From Apostichopus japonicus (Eukaryota > Echinodermata > Holothuroidea > Aspidochirotida > Stichopodidae): a stretch of DNA of 64,000 nt. Position numbers and translations under genes: made by a program. Under the pieces are notes generated by a model. It had not been told where the DNA came from. It saw only the letters and a list, made by a program, of their open reading frames with translations, and made no database searches. Below, piece by piece: positions 44,641 through 62,768 of this stretch (positions within the stretch are counted from its first letter, which is position 1; every line of letters begins with the position of its first letter). The stretch is taken from assembly GCF_037975245.1 (NCBI RefSeq), contig NC_092569.1:11450001-11514000 (forward strand), read 5' to 3'.

Positions 44641-47490
44641 AATACTATTGAGCACTGCTTGCTACGGTAGGCACTGTGTGTAGGCCTGTTAGGATGAGTT
44701 ATTCCTGTATATCACTGAGACTATTGCTTAAGATTCTCTAAAAATTATGGTTCAAATATATATTAAAAACGTCCAAACCATTGGTATTATAACAACAAAC
44801 GTAGTCATTAATACAAAGCTGTTCAAATCGTAAAAAATAGCCGTAAATTTGTAAAAATGTTGTAAGCTTGACAATTGACCGCCTGCTTCCTTCAGGGTAC
44901 TCAAATCCATGTTTCTATTCCTGTGACGTGCCGTAAAAACATTCTGTTATAATTGCACGTGTGGGAGTGTCCATGTTAGAGTTTGCTAATTTGATTTATC
45001 TAGGATAAATTTCTTACCTCTAGTGATACCCTTCATTCGAGTTGTCATTGGCATTTTACCAAGAAAATTATAAGTATGAAAACCTTCCGTGGCTTTTCGA
45101 GCCGTATTTGTATTCTTTTGGACAATAACGATTGCCTCTTTTTCGTCGGATGAGCCAAACAATGTTTTGTTTTTATTATACTCGTTCTTGTTCCCTTCAA
45201 ATCATTGATTCCATGTTAATTATCTGCTTGTTAAACCTAAATTAGTGTTCTACTTGATTCCTAGTAGCGTATTTCAAACTCACTGCTTTGTGGTTAATTC
45301 AATAACTTTATTTAAAATTCTTCCAGGAAGTGTGAATGAATCGTTCTTTAAATAAATACATATTTTATTAATAATCTTAGTTTTCATGCAGTTCGGCCAT
45401 GAAGACTAATCATGTAAATGAGCTTTACGATTTGTTTTATTAATATAAATTCATATTGTTTAACATTTATATATATTCCTATAGCACCACTTTACATGTG
45501 TGGGAGTCTGCTTCAATGACCTCAGGATACCTACCCCCTCACCGTGAATATATATGAACTACAATTGTTCCTCTTCATCGCTTCGGTGTTCATCTCTTTT
45601 AAAAGATTAGAGGATTGTTTTAATTGTTACAGATCCTTTTAAGTTGACAATCGGCCTCTATTTGAAAAGAAACTGATATATATTTTCTTTGTCTAGTCAC
45701 TTTGCAGGTTTTTTATCAATTAAATATAAATATCCTTCGCAAAGAATAACTCTTCATTTCGTTGCACGGATACGATACAAATTTAATACTTCATTTCAAA
45801 AATGCGATGTTAACTGCTTGGTTACACAGTGGCTGCAATGTCCACATAATTTTACCTTACGTGTGCTTTATTCACTCATAGGTACAACTTTTCATCAATA
45901 AAAATCAGGCAAATGACTGATTGAAACCATTGTCATCATTTTTTAACAAACATATTGTTTTCACAAATATATTCCTTAAATAGGTATAATTTATTTGTCT
46001 TCCGAATCGTTATTAATTGATCATCGTTCACCGAGCTGCACCGATAAATATATTTTGTTCTTCACATGATCATATTTGTGTATACCTTTTCCAAAGAAGC
46101 CAATCTCTGTTGTTTGGTAAGAGGTACATAAAAAATTATTTAACAGAGAAGCGACCAAAATAACAAGAATAATTATTGAAAGATGTAATATTTTTCATCA
46201 TAAATTGGTGTATCGACTGAAAAAAAAACAGCTAAACACAGTGAAGCTTAACACAATCCCGCTAACCCACCCTACCCCCCCTAAAAAATAGCATATAAAG
46301 TAAAATTTAAGGCATAGTAATCAATTACCGTAAATTAGAAAAATATGAAATATCATTAATAAGTTAACAATTTCCTTGATCTAATCACTTTTTTTCGAGT
46401 TGTTTGGCATACAATTTGGCATATAATGTACTCAATTATTGTCAAGCTAAGCGCGGACTGGTATTAAATGTAAATATCCATGCCCTGAATGAGATTAATA
46501 AATTCGTCATGATAAATTTAAGATCAGAAAGCTATAAACCGACAAAACAAATATACATATAGAAAGCTTCAGAGAAAAGGGACAGAACATATTCAATTAT
46601 TGCAGTGATAATTCGTTTAAGTTAAGCAAGATTTGTATTGCATTAGCGTAAAAATACATTCATTGGATACACATTCACGCGCGACACAAATATAATTGTC
46701 TTTACAAATAAAAGTTGTTACTAGGGAAGCTGGATTCTTAACATAACATGCTTTGACATATTGCATGTTTGCGTACATGCGAGGTATTTGTCGACCAAAA
46801 CATTTAAAAAAAGTCAACGGACAAGTTACTGCAAATAAGCCAACTGTAGTTGAAATCAGGATTTCACATCTCGATTACCAACTGACAATTATATTTCTGT
46901 CACACTCCTTGCATATTACCTGTTGTTATGTTGCTCTGAAAGGATTGATTATAAACCAGAAAAAACCGGAAATAAAATATGTAGCTCAACAGTCGATTCA
47001 TGCCATTAATGTTGAATGTAAATTTCCGAATGTCAATGTCTACCTGTTACAGATCATGCCGGTATTCATTATGTAGTCACAGTCGGTGTAAGGTTGTACA
47101 GCCTTGTATCATCTAAACCAAGTTAGATCATCTGGTGTTTTCTATTCACATAGTTAATACATCTGCATCGATCTAGATATTAAGAGAAGTATGGAGTTAG
47201 ATTTTAATGTTATATATTCATTTTAGAATACGGTGCAGGAAGTTAAAAACTAAAGATGATCCAAATTGTTGATTTATGTTCAATATAATTTGTTTTCCAC
47301 CTCCATTCGAAACATGGTTTAAGAGTAAATCCACAATTTCCGATTGAAATCTTGGACTATACTCAGAGAACATATTCTAAGTACTTTCTCTTCCCATTAC
47401 AAACTAAACCCTTCCTCTCTAACTAAATTACAGCTTTTAAAGTGATATACATGTTCCAGTGTTTTGGTGATCCCAAATCAAGCGTTTGAA
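44641..47490. other. Unassigned sequence
   Basis: AT-rich, no supported gene. Several open stretches (45689-45901, 46753-47076) lack motifs, splice context or conservation that I can recognise. Confidence 0.5.
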
Positions 47491-47579
47491 AGTTTGGTAT
47501 ACTATCTTACCATGTTTTTTTCAAGTAGCACCCAGGACTTGACTTACAAATGACATAACAGTTTGTACTTTTTGCTACA

Positions 47580-47740
47580 ACATACGTCACTTCTGCTGGT
47601 ATATAAATTTTGAGGGGGCCCGTGAGCAGGTGATGACTATCTAAGCGGAGCGCCACCACAGGTTGGCGCGCAGCGTACAAAATTTTTCTTCTGGCAGACC
47701 CCTCAGATTGCAGGAAACGGCATTTCCCGTGCCTTATGGC
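47580..47740 (-). mobile_element. Fragment related to the hAT element interior
   Basis: On the minus strand this shares the module seen three times in 8847-11115: GGAAATGCCGTTTCCTGCAATCTG, then GCGCGCCAACCTGTGGTGGCG and CTCCGCTTAGATAGTC. No terminal repeat is visible next to it. Either an old, diverged member of the same family or a shared building block. Confidence 0.6.
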
Positions 47741-48499
47741 AGTAAGCAACACCCCTAAAATTGATAACAATTTCCGGCAATTTTTTATTTTGGGAAATGT
47801 TCTCGAAGGAAGTGATCGCCATTTTTTCCTCAGTTTACCAATTCCTCGTCTCACAGAAGCGCCCAAAATTTAGGAAATCGAAACATTTTGGTGTTGGTTG
47901 ATCCATTATCGCCGCCCATGCCCGTGAGAAGTGGTGACTGGGTGTAGAAAAAGCTATACCGTTTGAACACATGGGCAGAAATAGCGAAAGTAGCGAAACC
48001 TAAGGTAAAACGTGCGATAACGAAGTGATTATTTTCCAGGTTAATTGTGACTGTATTTGAAATAATTATTATTATTATTAATTTTTTTCGAAACTACCTA
48101 TCAGATCATGAGGAAAATTTATCCTGGTGGACCTTTTAGCAAACTGATTGCATTACTTAAGAAGAAGTTCACATGGAATCCCATAATCTCTGTTCACTAC
48201 ATTTATCTTAACTTTCCGAACTTTGTTACAGGCTTAGAAAACAATTTAAAAAATTGCCATTTTTTCATGGAAAAATGCCTGACTTTGGCAAAGGTAACGG
48301 GTTGCACTTACTCTGGGACTGCTTATATATAAAATTGTTCAACGATGGCATCGTTGATGGCACATTTGGTTCATTAGTTATCAACCAGTAATTATTTAAC
48401 TGTTTCGATTGACTGAATATCAACAATTAACAACCATTGACCAAGCAGTCAACAGAAGCCCCATTTCTCGTAGGCCCTACAAGAAATTCAGTTGCTGAC

Positions 48500-48855
48500 A
48501 CTGTTCTCATTCAACGTCGCTAGGTTCCAAAGTGAGTCAATGGCAGTCTGCTTGCACGCTTCCGCGTGTTCGGGGTGCGTGGCCAGCACTATCAGGTCAC
48601 TCAGGCTCGTTCGCAACGAATTCTTCACAAACTTTAACGCAGAAAAGTAGTGGCATTACTAATCCCGATATGTCGTCTTTGAGGTGTGTGGAAAATCCGC
48701 AACGACCATCAAAAAGCAATTGACTATTTAGTCTACTTTTCGATTTCGAAAACACTTTTTTTTTAAATTATGACAAAACTTTATGACACCTTTGACAAAA
48801 TTTGGGGGCCTGTGCCCCCCCCCCCCGGGCCCCAATGGGCACGACGCCACTGCTG
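48500..48855 (-). mobile_element. Possible end of a second hAT-like element
   Basis: On the minus strand it starts CAGTGGCGTCGTGCCC at 48855, resembling the CAGTGGCG terminus of the hAT element, followed by a G/C homopolymer run as in that element. Further in, one frame reads KFVKNSLRTSLSDLIVLATH, which loosely resembles the C-terminal dimerisation region of hAT transposases. The other end was not found, so this is tentative. Confidence 0.35.
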
Positions 48856-49557
48856 GTATGCTAGTATTCAACAATTCTGAAATGGGGACACAATATTTGT
48901 GTCATATAACTTCAACACATCGTAATACGTGCGGTAAACTAATTGTAAACAGTGCCACCATTTGACAAGCAAGAAACTAATGAATTGTCTGTGATGCCAA
49001 CGGTATCCAATTGATAGGGTGATAGTATAAATATCTGACACTATACGGTCTCTTTAAAGTAACGGGTCGAGATATGGGACGAGATGGGACGATGATGGGA
49101 CGAGATAATTTCAATTGATTTTAAAAGAAATCTCGAGATCACTGACTTTAATCACGTTCGAAACAAAACCTTATTTGTTCTTTCAAAACCAGAACTGGCG
49201 AAATTAAAAAGGTTTCTACATATCTAATTGCAACTAATTAGTATGATTAAAGAGAGGGAAAAATAAGCAGCACATGGTATTTCAATTCAAATTTACATTT
49301 ATTTCTCATATGTTTGTACAAGATTAATACAAAAATTATTATATAGAGCATAGTTGCGAAATGAGGGGGGGGGGGTGTTGTTACACCGAACCTTCTTTGT
49401 CAGGGTTTCTGATCCAGTCTATAGGTAATATTTTACATCAAGGTGTGAAGAAACCGTGACGACCATTTTTTTTCAAGAAGTTTATTGTGAGCAAACTATT
49501 AACTTTAACTGTAACTATTATCGATGGCAAGCCGCAAATATCGAAAATGCAACAAAC

Positions 49558-49816
49558 CTGTATTCCCACTGAGACTGCCCAGTTGATTCATTTTGTAGTT
49601 GTTGCTTTCAGATTCTATTCGAAACTGGATATTTAGCATATTCAGCCGATTTATTAGAAGTAGTGATGTCAAAGCAAACTTGTAGTTTCTCTGGTTCGTC
49701 AAGTAATGAAGCTTTTCAATTCCTAACCATAAGTTCTTGCTGTCACCAAACACTTCTATGTACGAAGTCCAGTTTTGATAAAAACTAATAGAGTTATCGG
49801 TACGACGTTGAAACAC
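49558..49816 (-). pseudogene. Isolated FReD exon on the minus strand, frame-damaged
   Basis: Acceptor TCTTTTCAG then VFQRRTDNSISFYQNW at the same splice junction as FREP-1 exon 5, and donor ACAG|GTTTG in the same phase (1). The middle is out of frame: between about 49680 and 49620 the FReD-like residues (LDITTSNKSAEYAKY) are in another frame, and homology returns to the first frame at FRIESE. So two frameshifts cancel. The exon is 18 bp shorter than exon 5 of FREP-1. No neighbouring EGF or last FReD exon found on this strand. Either a relic or an exon of a diverged gene. Confidence 0.75.
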
Positions 49817-49931
49817 CTGAAAAGATGGTAATTTAAATCAAAGTGCACATTAAGCATAATTAAAGTGATTTCTTCTATTATCACATGATATCAGTACTGC
49901 GTGTGTTATGCTACGGGACGTACATAGAATC

Positions 49932-49992
49932 GTGCCTGCTGGTTCAGTAGTGACTGCAGTAGTTGGTTCCTTTGATTCTTGCATTGTCTTAA
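49932..49992 (-). other. Possible Thr-rich mini-exon (tentative)
   Basis: On the minus strand, after TTACTATAG, an open stretch reads KEPTTAVTTEPAGT and meets a GTACGT donor-like sequence. Thr/Glu/Pro-rich like a FREP stalk and 120-180 bp upstream of the minus-strand FReD exon, but the phases do not fit and the EGF exon is missing. Weak support. Confidence 0.2.
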
Positions 49993-56289
<6,297 letters not shown>

Positions 56290-56342
56290 GGAAAGACAGA
56301 TAGACGGAAAGACAGATAGACGGACAGATAGACGGATAGACA

Positions 56343-59300
56343 GTGATATTTTAATGTTTAGAATGGAACGTCGTACTATTTTAGACAATGTAGATTTAAA
56401 CTACTCACTTAATACTCTAAAGCCATATGCAGTTTATAGTTTATTAACTTAAATAGGCATCAGTCTGTTGAATATGAATTAATATTATGAACAGGTTTCT
56501 TTTATGTCATTTCTCCTTTATTCACAGTATTGACAAATCCTGGTTCTCCTAGCAACCTACGATATTTTTCCTTTTCATTTATCTTCTATTTTGCGTTTCA
56601 TAATGGCGTCTTGTTTGAACTTCTCTAGGAACTGTCGATGTTGTGTTTGTTTGTAATATTCATTTCAGTTTTTATCATCTCCTCCTTTTCATGGATTTAT
56701 TTTATATGCATCATGTACGGCTTATATGCAAACAATGCATTAACAATGAGGGAATCAACTAATAGTTTCAATTAATACGAAACATAGATTTGTTGGCCAT
56801 AGGGTGTTTTAAATATGTACGAAAATACGACTGTACACAATTCGGATGAATAGTAGCCATCCCCAACTTTCAATGAATAAAGCAGCGCTGTATTAAAAAA
56901 AATGATTGTGATCATATCAAGTTTAATTTATAATTTATAATTTGTTCATATCAAAGTAACACAGGAAGGAACAAAGATTAAAGATATAGATTGTCAGATT
57001 AGAGAAAAGATCCATGTCTGCTTTTCTAATAGGTCTAATAGTTTGCAACACATATCTTGATGACATTTGATGTCCCCGACTGCGTTCCCCTTCTGTAACC
57101 CCTCCCCTCCCTCCCTCTCCCTCTCCACGGAAACGAATATTACCTGACTACCTAGGCGGTTGCTCGATCACTTTGGTATATCATGAACAACGGTTTCAAA
57201 TTCTCTATTAGTGACATTCTTGTCAGGAAAAAGGTAATGATCTACAGCCAAATATGTATTTATTCAAATTAGGTAAATTATACACCATATTGACCATTCA
57301 TGGACTTGTTTTTTCTCGAATGATGAATTTACGATTCCGAGTCCTTCACAACCTCGTGCAAGTCAGTGAATAATGAACTCGCGATTAAAATTGACATTTA
57401 GTAATATGAATAACTAAATAAGAAAAATATCCTATAACCAACGAGAATACGGACGGATTAAACCTGGAAACAACTTAGGTAGCATGCTCCATACAAATAC
57501 ACTAGTTGACTCACTGTACATACTAAATCGCCGATAGCTTTCTAGGTCTCTAAGTCCTGTGATATGTCGTTTCACATGTGACGTATTATCATTGTTTGTT
57601 TAAGACACTAAGGTCACTAATTTTCCGTTTGTTGCCACTTTAGTAAATGTAAGACAGAATTAAATATTAATTCTTCCAAGTCAGAGCTTTGAAAGGTAAT
57701 TCAACTTTTTTGTATTTAACCACCTGATACACACAGAGGATAGAGTTACTACTGTAAATCCATTTCGATGCATTTGTTGGGATTACAGATATCCTTAGTT
57801 CTTACTATAAACCTATAGTATCACATCCTACCGATTAAACAGATTCATCGACACGATCCAGCTTTTACTGTGGTACAAAACTTAGATGGATAATAGTTAC
57901 TGTAATCTCTGTGTGAATCCGTTGTTTTAAATTGAATTAAGTTCATGCACGTACGTTCTCAAAGAATACGTCTATACCATTAGAAGCCAGATTGTATCTG
58001 GAGTCACTATCTCGTAGTTATAGGCAGGGACGTAGCCAGGGGAGCAGTGGGAGCAACTGCTCCTCCCTTTCAGTGTCGAAAAAATGTTAAAAACTGTTGT
58101 TTTTTGCATGGTATTTTGTCAGTGCTCTTTTGATCTTGAATACTCGTCAGCTCCGTTGACTCGATTATAATCGTAATAGCACTTCGGCTTACTGATTCAG
58201 CTACTTAGTTTGGCAGATGCAATTAGCTTAATTTAGCCTATAGCCTTTTACAAACCTACAGTTGGCTACTGCGTAATAAAATACATATAGCCTACCTAAC
58301 TGCACTCGATGGAGTGTCACGAACCGTATGCACAACGACGACGAAAACGTGCGTTTTCATCCTTTCTATGATTCGTCATAAGTTGTTGCACGAACAGCAT
58401 GTTATGAAGCTTATTAAGCAATCGTACGTGATACGCGCTTCCTATAAATAATTATTACAGTGTTTCTTCTCTTAGCAAATTATCAACTTCTCTTTAATCT
58501 ACTCAATTGTGGTTGGTACTAAGTACTTTGTAAACTTGGGTTGCCTCAAATTGTCCAGATGTTAACATTCATACATTAGTCTTCCTTAGTCAGGGAATTT
58601 CAAAGATAGTATAGCCTATAGCTCTGATCAAAGTTAAAAAATACAATATTTTGATCAATTTAATGATTGTTATACTTTAATTTAAAGGTAGTGTTTTACA
58701 TCCACTGGGCGGAATATTTGAACGAGATTCATTCATTTTGCCTCGGCTGTCACACACAAGCTAACGTACTTAGCCTAAGCATACATTCTGACTCTGCATT
58801 GTTTTAAACATTACCAGATGTATTTGAATTTGCAACAGTCTATGAGTGCCTCTCCCTTTTAATATATGCCCGGTAAACCTACATGAAGGGCACTAGGTCT
58901 ATGTTATGTAATGCAGGACGCATAATTATGCGTAATGAATTGATGCATTTTTACTTCTCTCTAAACATTAGAAACCGTATAATCTTATCATAATGATGTG
59001 AAATTCTGCTACAATATATGAAAGTTTATATTGTCCATCAGTGAAGTTCGTCAACTCTATTAAAGTCCAGACATTGGACAATAAACGAGAATCATCCTAC
59101 TGGAAAATTTGTAAAAGAGCACTTTGTTTGTCTTTCTGATATAATATTGAAAAGAACAAAGAATTCAAACAGGAAACAAAATCTGCTGATAATTTGATAT
59201 CATATGATAATGGTGAAACTGGCAAAACATTGCACCAGATTGCATATAAGGACCTTCAATTGTTCAAAAATGTATCAATTAGATAGATCCCAAGAAAGGT

Positions 59301-59970
59301 CAATATATGTTTGTTCATGAAAAACATTTTCCTGAATAGGATATGCCAGAGTTATCGAGAAACCAGCCAACCAATCAGGTAATAGCCTTTTCCGGGGAAA
59401 GCAGTCGGGGATATCAAATTTCATTAAGTTATGTGATGCAAACTATTATACCTTGGGATAGCTGACATGGCTCTTTTCTCAAATTTCACAATCTTTATCT
59501 TTAATCGCTCCTCCTTCCTGCGTTTTTTTTTTGTAATTTGAGCAAAATATAAATCCCACTAGATATGGTCTTAATCGTTCCTGTCAATACAGCGCTGTTT
59601 TATTTATTGGCAGTTTAAGAAGGTATTTTTTAAATTACTACTCATCCTTGAGTAAAGACGAATTTCATGACATATTTAAGTAACCTTATTGGCGAACAAT
59701 CTATGTTTCATATTAAAATATCGAGCCAGTCAGCCATTTAATTGTCTCCTCCCATCTTATTAACTGATTAACATATTAGCCTCCCACGATTCGTTAAACT
59801 TCCCTACTGCGCAGAGATTAGAAAAAGAGACCCAACCTTTAGTGAATTGATGAATATGCATGAATCTCTTAAAAGCTCGACAACATATGGCAATTTAAAA
59901 ACCATGACATAGAACATGTACCGAACATTTTTAATCAGACTCTGCTCAGATCTGAGAACAACTGAAAAAC
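56343..59970. other. Upstream flank of FREP-3
   Basis: No supported gene. Near 58026 GCAGGGACGTAGCCAGGGGAG resembles the end of a hAT-type element (CAGGGACGTAGCC) followed by an inverted GGAGCAGTGGGAGCAACTGCTCC; no matching other end was found. The FREP-3 promoter should lie in the last part, but I see no clear TATA box. Confidence 0.45.
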
Positions 59971-60868
59971 ATGGCTGTTAAAGAAAATAGCATATGTTTC
60001 CAACACCTTCTTATTTTCATGGCATGTTTTGGTACATCTTTAGCAGCAGGCAGTGAGTATTCTTAATTTATATATTTTTTTCCGTTCCTTATCATGCATT
60101 TGACAACTGAAATAAAGTAAATATGCATACAGTCAGTAGCTTGAAACCTTATTCATTTACGATATATAGAATAAGAACTAGCGAGACCTTGATGTACTTG
60201 TAGCATAATCCACTTCTATTTTCAAATAAAACAGTTTGTTCTGTCAGCAGTGATGTGACGTTGTGTATATGGTGTAATTGGGGGATTGCTATACTCTGTT
60301 TTTTTTTTACTTGGTGTTTCTATGGTTACTCAAAGTTACGATATAACTTACGATAATGATTGTAATCGGAAATTTGGCACGAATATATCAAGGTATGTGA
60401 CAAGAGTAAGTTTGTAGACGGAAACCTATATATCAATTTATGTAATCAATAATAACGAATTAAAACGCACTTTTATGTTTAATAAAGAAGGAAGAAATCA
60501 AAGCAGCTCAGATATTTGACTACATGGTTTTGTGCACAATAAAAATAAACATACGAAAGAGATCTGGAACAACTTTGAATTCAAGAAATGAGTTAGAAAC
60601 AGATGTAACTACACTTTCTACAATTTGAATTCAACATTCTGAGAAAAAAAATTATGCTGAAAGCAAATCCGATCCTCTTGAAATGGTAATTCACCCTTCC
60701 GCTCCCACCCCAATCCTCCCGAAACGCGGACATGCTCCCGTGACAAACTTGTAATCATTAGTAAACTCCAATGTGCCTTTTGTTTTGTCATTTCGCTTTT
60801 AGGATTGTGTAAATTTGCGGAGAAGTTTCCTGGTGTTGGAGGAAGTTGTTACAAAGGTCCAACAAATG
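59971..60868 (+). CDS. FREP-3: 5' exons of a further secreted FReD-family gene
   Basis: Exon 1 (59971-60052) starts at an ATG in a good Kozak context (AACATGG) and encodes a signal peptide: MAVKENSICF then the hydrophobic core HLLIFMACFGTSLAAG. Donor GTGAGT, phase 1. Intron of 750 bp. Exon 2 (acceptor GCTTTTAG, 60803-60868) encodes LCKFAEKFPGVGGSCYKG, ending PTN, with donor GTAAG, phase 1. Its end matches the partial exon at 1-25, whose downstream exons are a stalk/EGF/FReD gene, so this is inferred to be the start of the next family member. The rest lies beyond the window; its lectin domain is not seen here. Confidence 0.75.
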
Positions 60869-61174
60869 GTAAGACTTTCATTTCTATAGTTCAACTAGAT
60901 CTTGTCCTAAGTGATTACAACATAATATACAATTTTCCATTCATTTTCCTGCTATAGTTAAGGTTAAAGTACTAACAAGAAAACTTTATAAAGTTTATGG
61001 AATTTTGTTGAAATGGATGCGATCATCTGTTTTCTCATATTTTTACTTTGGGGAACATTCATACAACCAACAGCTTGAATCATCGGTTGAAAAGATATAT
61101 TAGAGATGTTTAGAGATGTAGGCTACATACATTGGAGAACCAAGGATAATAAACGTTACATACATACCAATACG

Positions 61175-61225
<51 letters not shown>
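61175..61225. repeat. (TA)n microsatellite
   Basis: About 50 bp of pure TA; orthologue of 373-475, about half as long. Confidence 0.95.
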
Positions 61226-61228
<3 letters not shown>

Positions 61229-61239
61229 GGTTTTTTGGG

Positions 61240-62110
61240 GGAATGAGCAATAAGTTCTTTCGATGGTTTGTTGAAACTATATCATTAACATATTGCTGAT
61301 AATTGAAAGGATGATCGACAAATGAAATCTTGTATATTTTGCATGATAATGCAGTTTCATAAGCATATTTTGTGACTGAGAGATGATCGTTAGATTTAAT
61401 TTCGTCCGTGTATACAGTAGAGCAGACAATGGACCCAACTTTTATAGTCCTTTTCTAATTTAACTTGTCGTTAAAACTGTCGTTATGAAATGAGCTAAAA
61501 CCAATTTAATAGCCATGGATCAGTATAATTCCAGATTAATCTTTTGTTAACTTGATCGTATTGAAGAGAAATCCAGGTAAAGCACCTTTGACATAGTGTT
61601 TAGCTTGTTATTCAATTGGGACGCAACTTCATGGATACGTAAAATCACATGGTACATCTTTTCTGTAAGCAAATTGACGTTTACCCCCACACTGATTAAC
61701 ACCTAACCATCAACTGTGGCAGCAGAAGCTTTTGCATTATGTCAAATACAATACTCGCTAAATCAGTTGGTCTAAAATCATTTACATGTTGGAGATTCTT
61801 CACTTGAAATTTGGAACAGGGAATGTTAATGCCGTTTTCCACAGGCTAGGGATTTCACTATTTTGCAAGCTTTCATGGATATTTGATGTGTATATTGGGA
61901 CTCATTCAGTAGAGAAACATGTAAATACGGACCAAGGGATGTTGTCCGATCCACAAGTAGTAATTTTTTATCCTTTTTTAATTGACGAGTTACTAAATTA
62001 ACATCCTATTTAGGACAATCGCTGTTCATTTCAGGTAAACATAATGGGATATCGTTATTAACAGAGTCATTGAAACGTCAAACTAGAATTCAATAAGCAT
62101 AACGTGAGCA
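61240..62110 (-). pseudogene. Decayed reverse transcriptase relic (right copy)
   Basis: Same fossil as 849-1990, with the same landmarks in the same broken frames (TALTFAVPN-like, NDVRPTDL-like region; GPLSALL-like box near 61420). Its C-terminal part is missing because the segment equal to 480-1078 is absent here. Confidence 0.65.
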
Positions 62111-62299
62111 TCTTTATGTGGATATTTTATAATATGCCAGGAATTTTATATTTTGTCACTTGGTTAAGCGCCTTCTAATATCACTCAGAATGAAGGTATA
62201 TTTTGGTCAATTTTGGGCGGACGGGACTCTTACGCTCATAAGTTGCCCCCACCCCCCAGCCCCGCCTTCCCGTTTATTTAGTGGAACGGTCCCACAAAA

Positions 62300-62768
62300 A
62301 TGAATTTCCTGGTTGAAGCTAATACTATCCTGGTTAATATCATGAAATATTTCACCTCTCCTGGTCAAATTTACCACACTTTTCCTGGTTGATGCTAATA
62401 CTATCCTGGTAAATGTCATGAAATATTTCACCTCTTTCCTGGTCAAATGAACAAACATTTCCTGGTTTGTGCTAATACTGTTCTGGTTAATATCATAAAA
62501 TGTTCCACCTCTTTCCTGGTCAAATTAACCAACATTTCCTGGTTAATGCTAATACTATCCTGGTTAATATCATGAAATATTTCACCTCTCCGGGTCAAAT
62601 TTACCACACTTTTCCTGGTTGGTGCTAATACTATCCTGGTTAATATCACAGAATATTGCACTCCTTTCTGGTTAAATTAAACAACATTTCCTGGTTGATG
62701 TCACCATTATCCTAGTTAATATTAAACTGATTTTCCACCTCATTCCTGGTTAAATCACCCCTTTCCTT
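62300..62768. repeat. 77-bp minisatellite, about six units (right copy)
   Basis: Same unit as 2155-2712 (TTTCCTGGTT + CTATCCTGGTTAAT ...) with about one unit fewer and different truncated units. Confidence 0.85.

Noticed and set aside
58026-58070. CAGGGACGTAGCCAGG as a full hAT-type transposon
   Set aside because: Only one end is visible. No inverted partner or target duplication was found within several kilobases, so it is mentioned only as a possible solo end.
61786-62001. 71-codon plus-strand frame, well conserved between the two long-duplication copies
   Set aside because: It is the complementary strand of the RT relic; the conservation comes from the recent duplication, and the left copy has stops.
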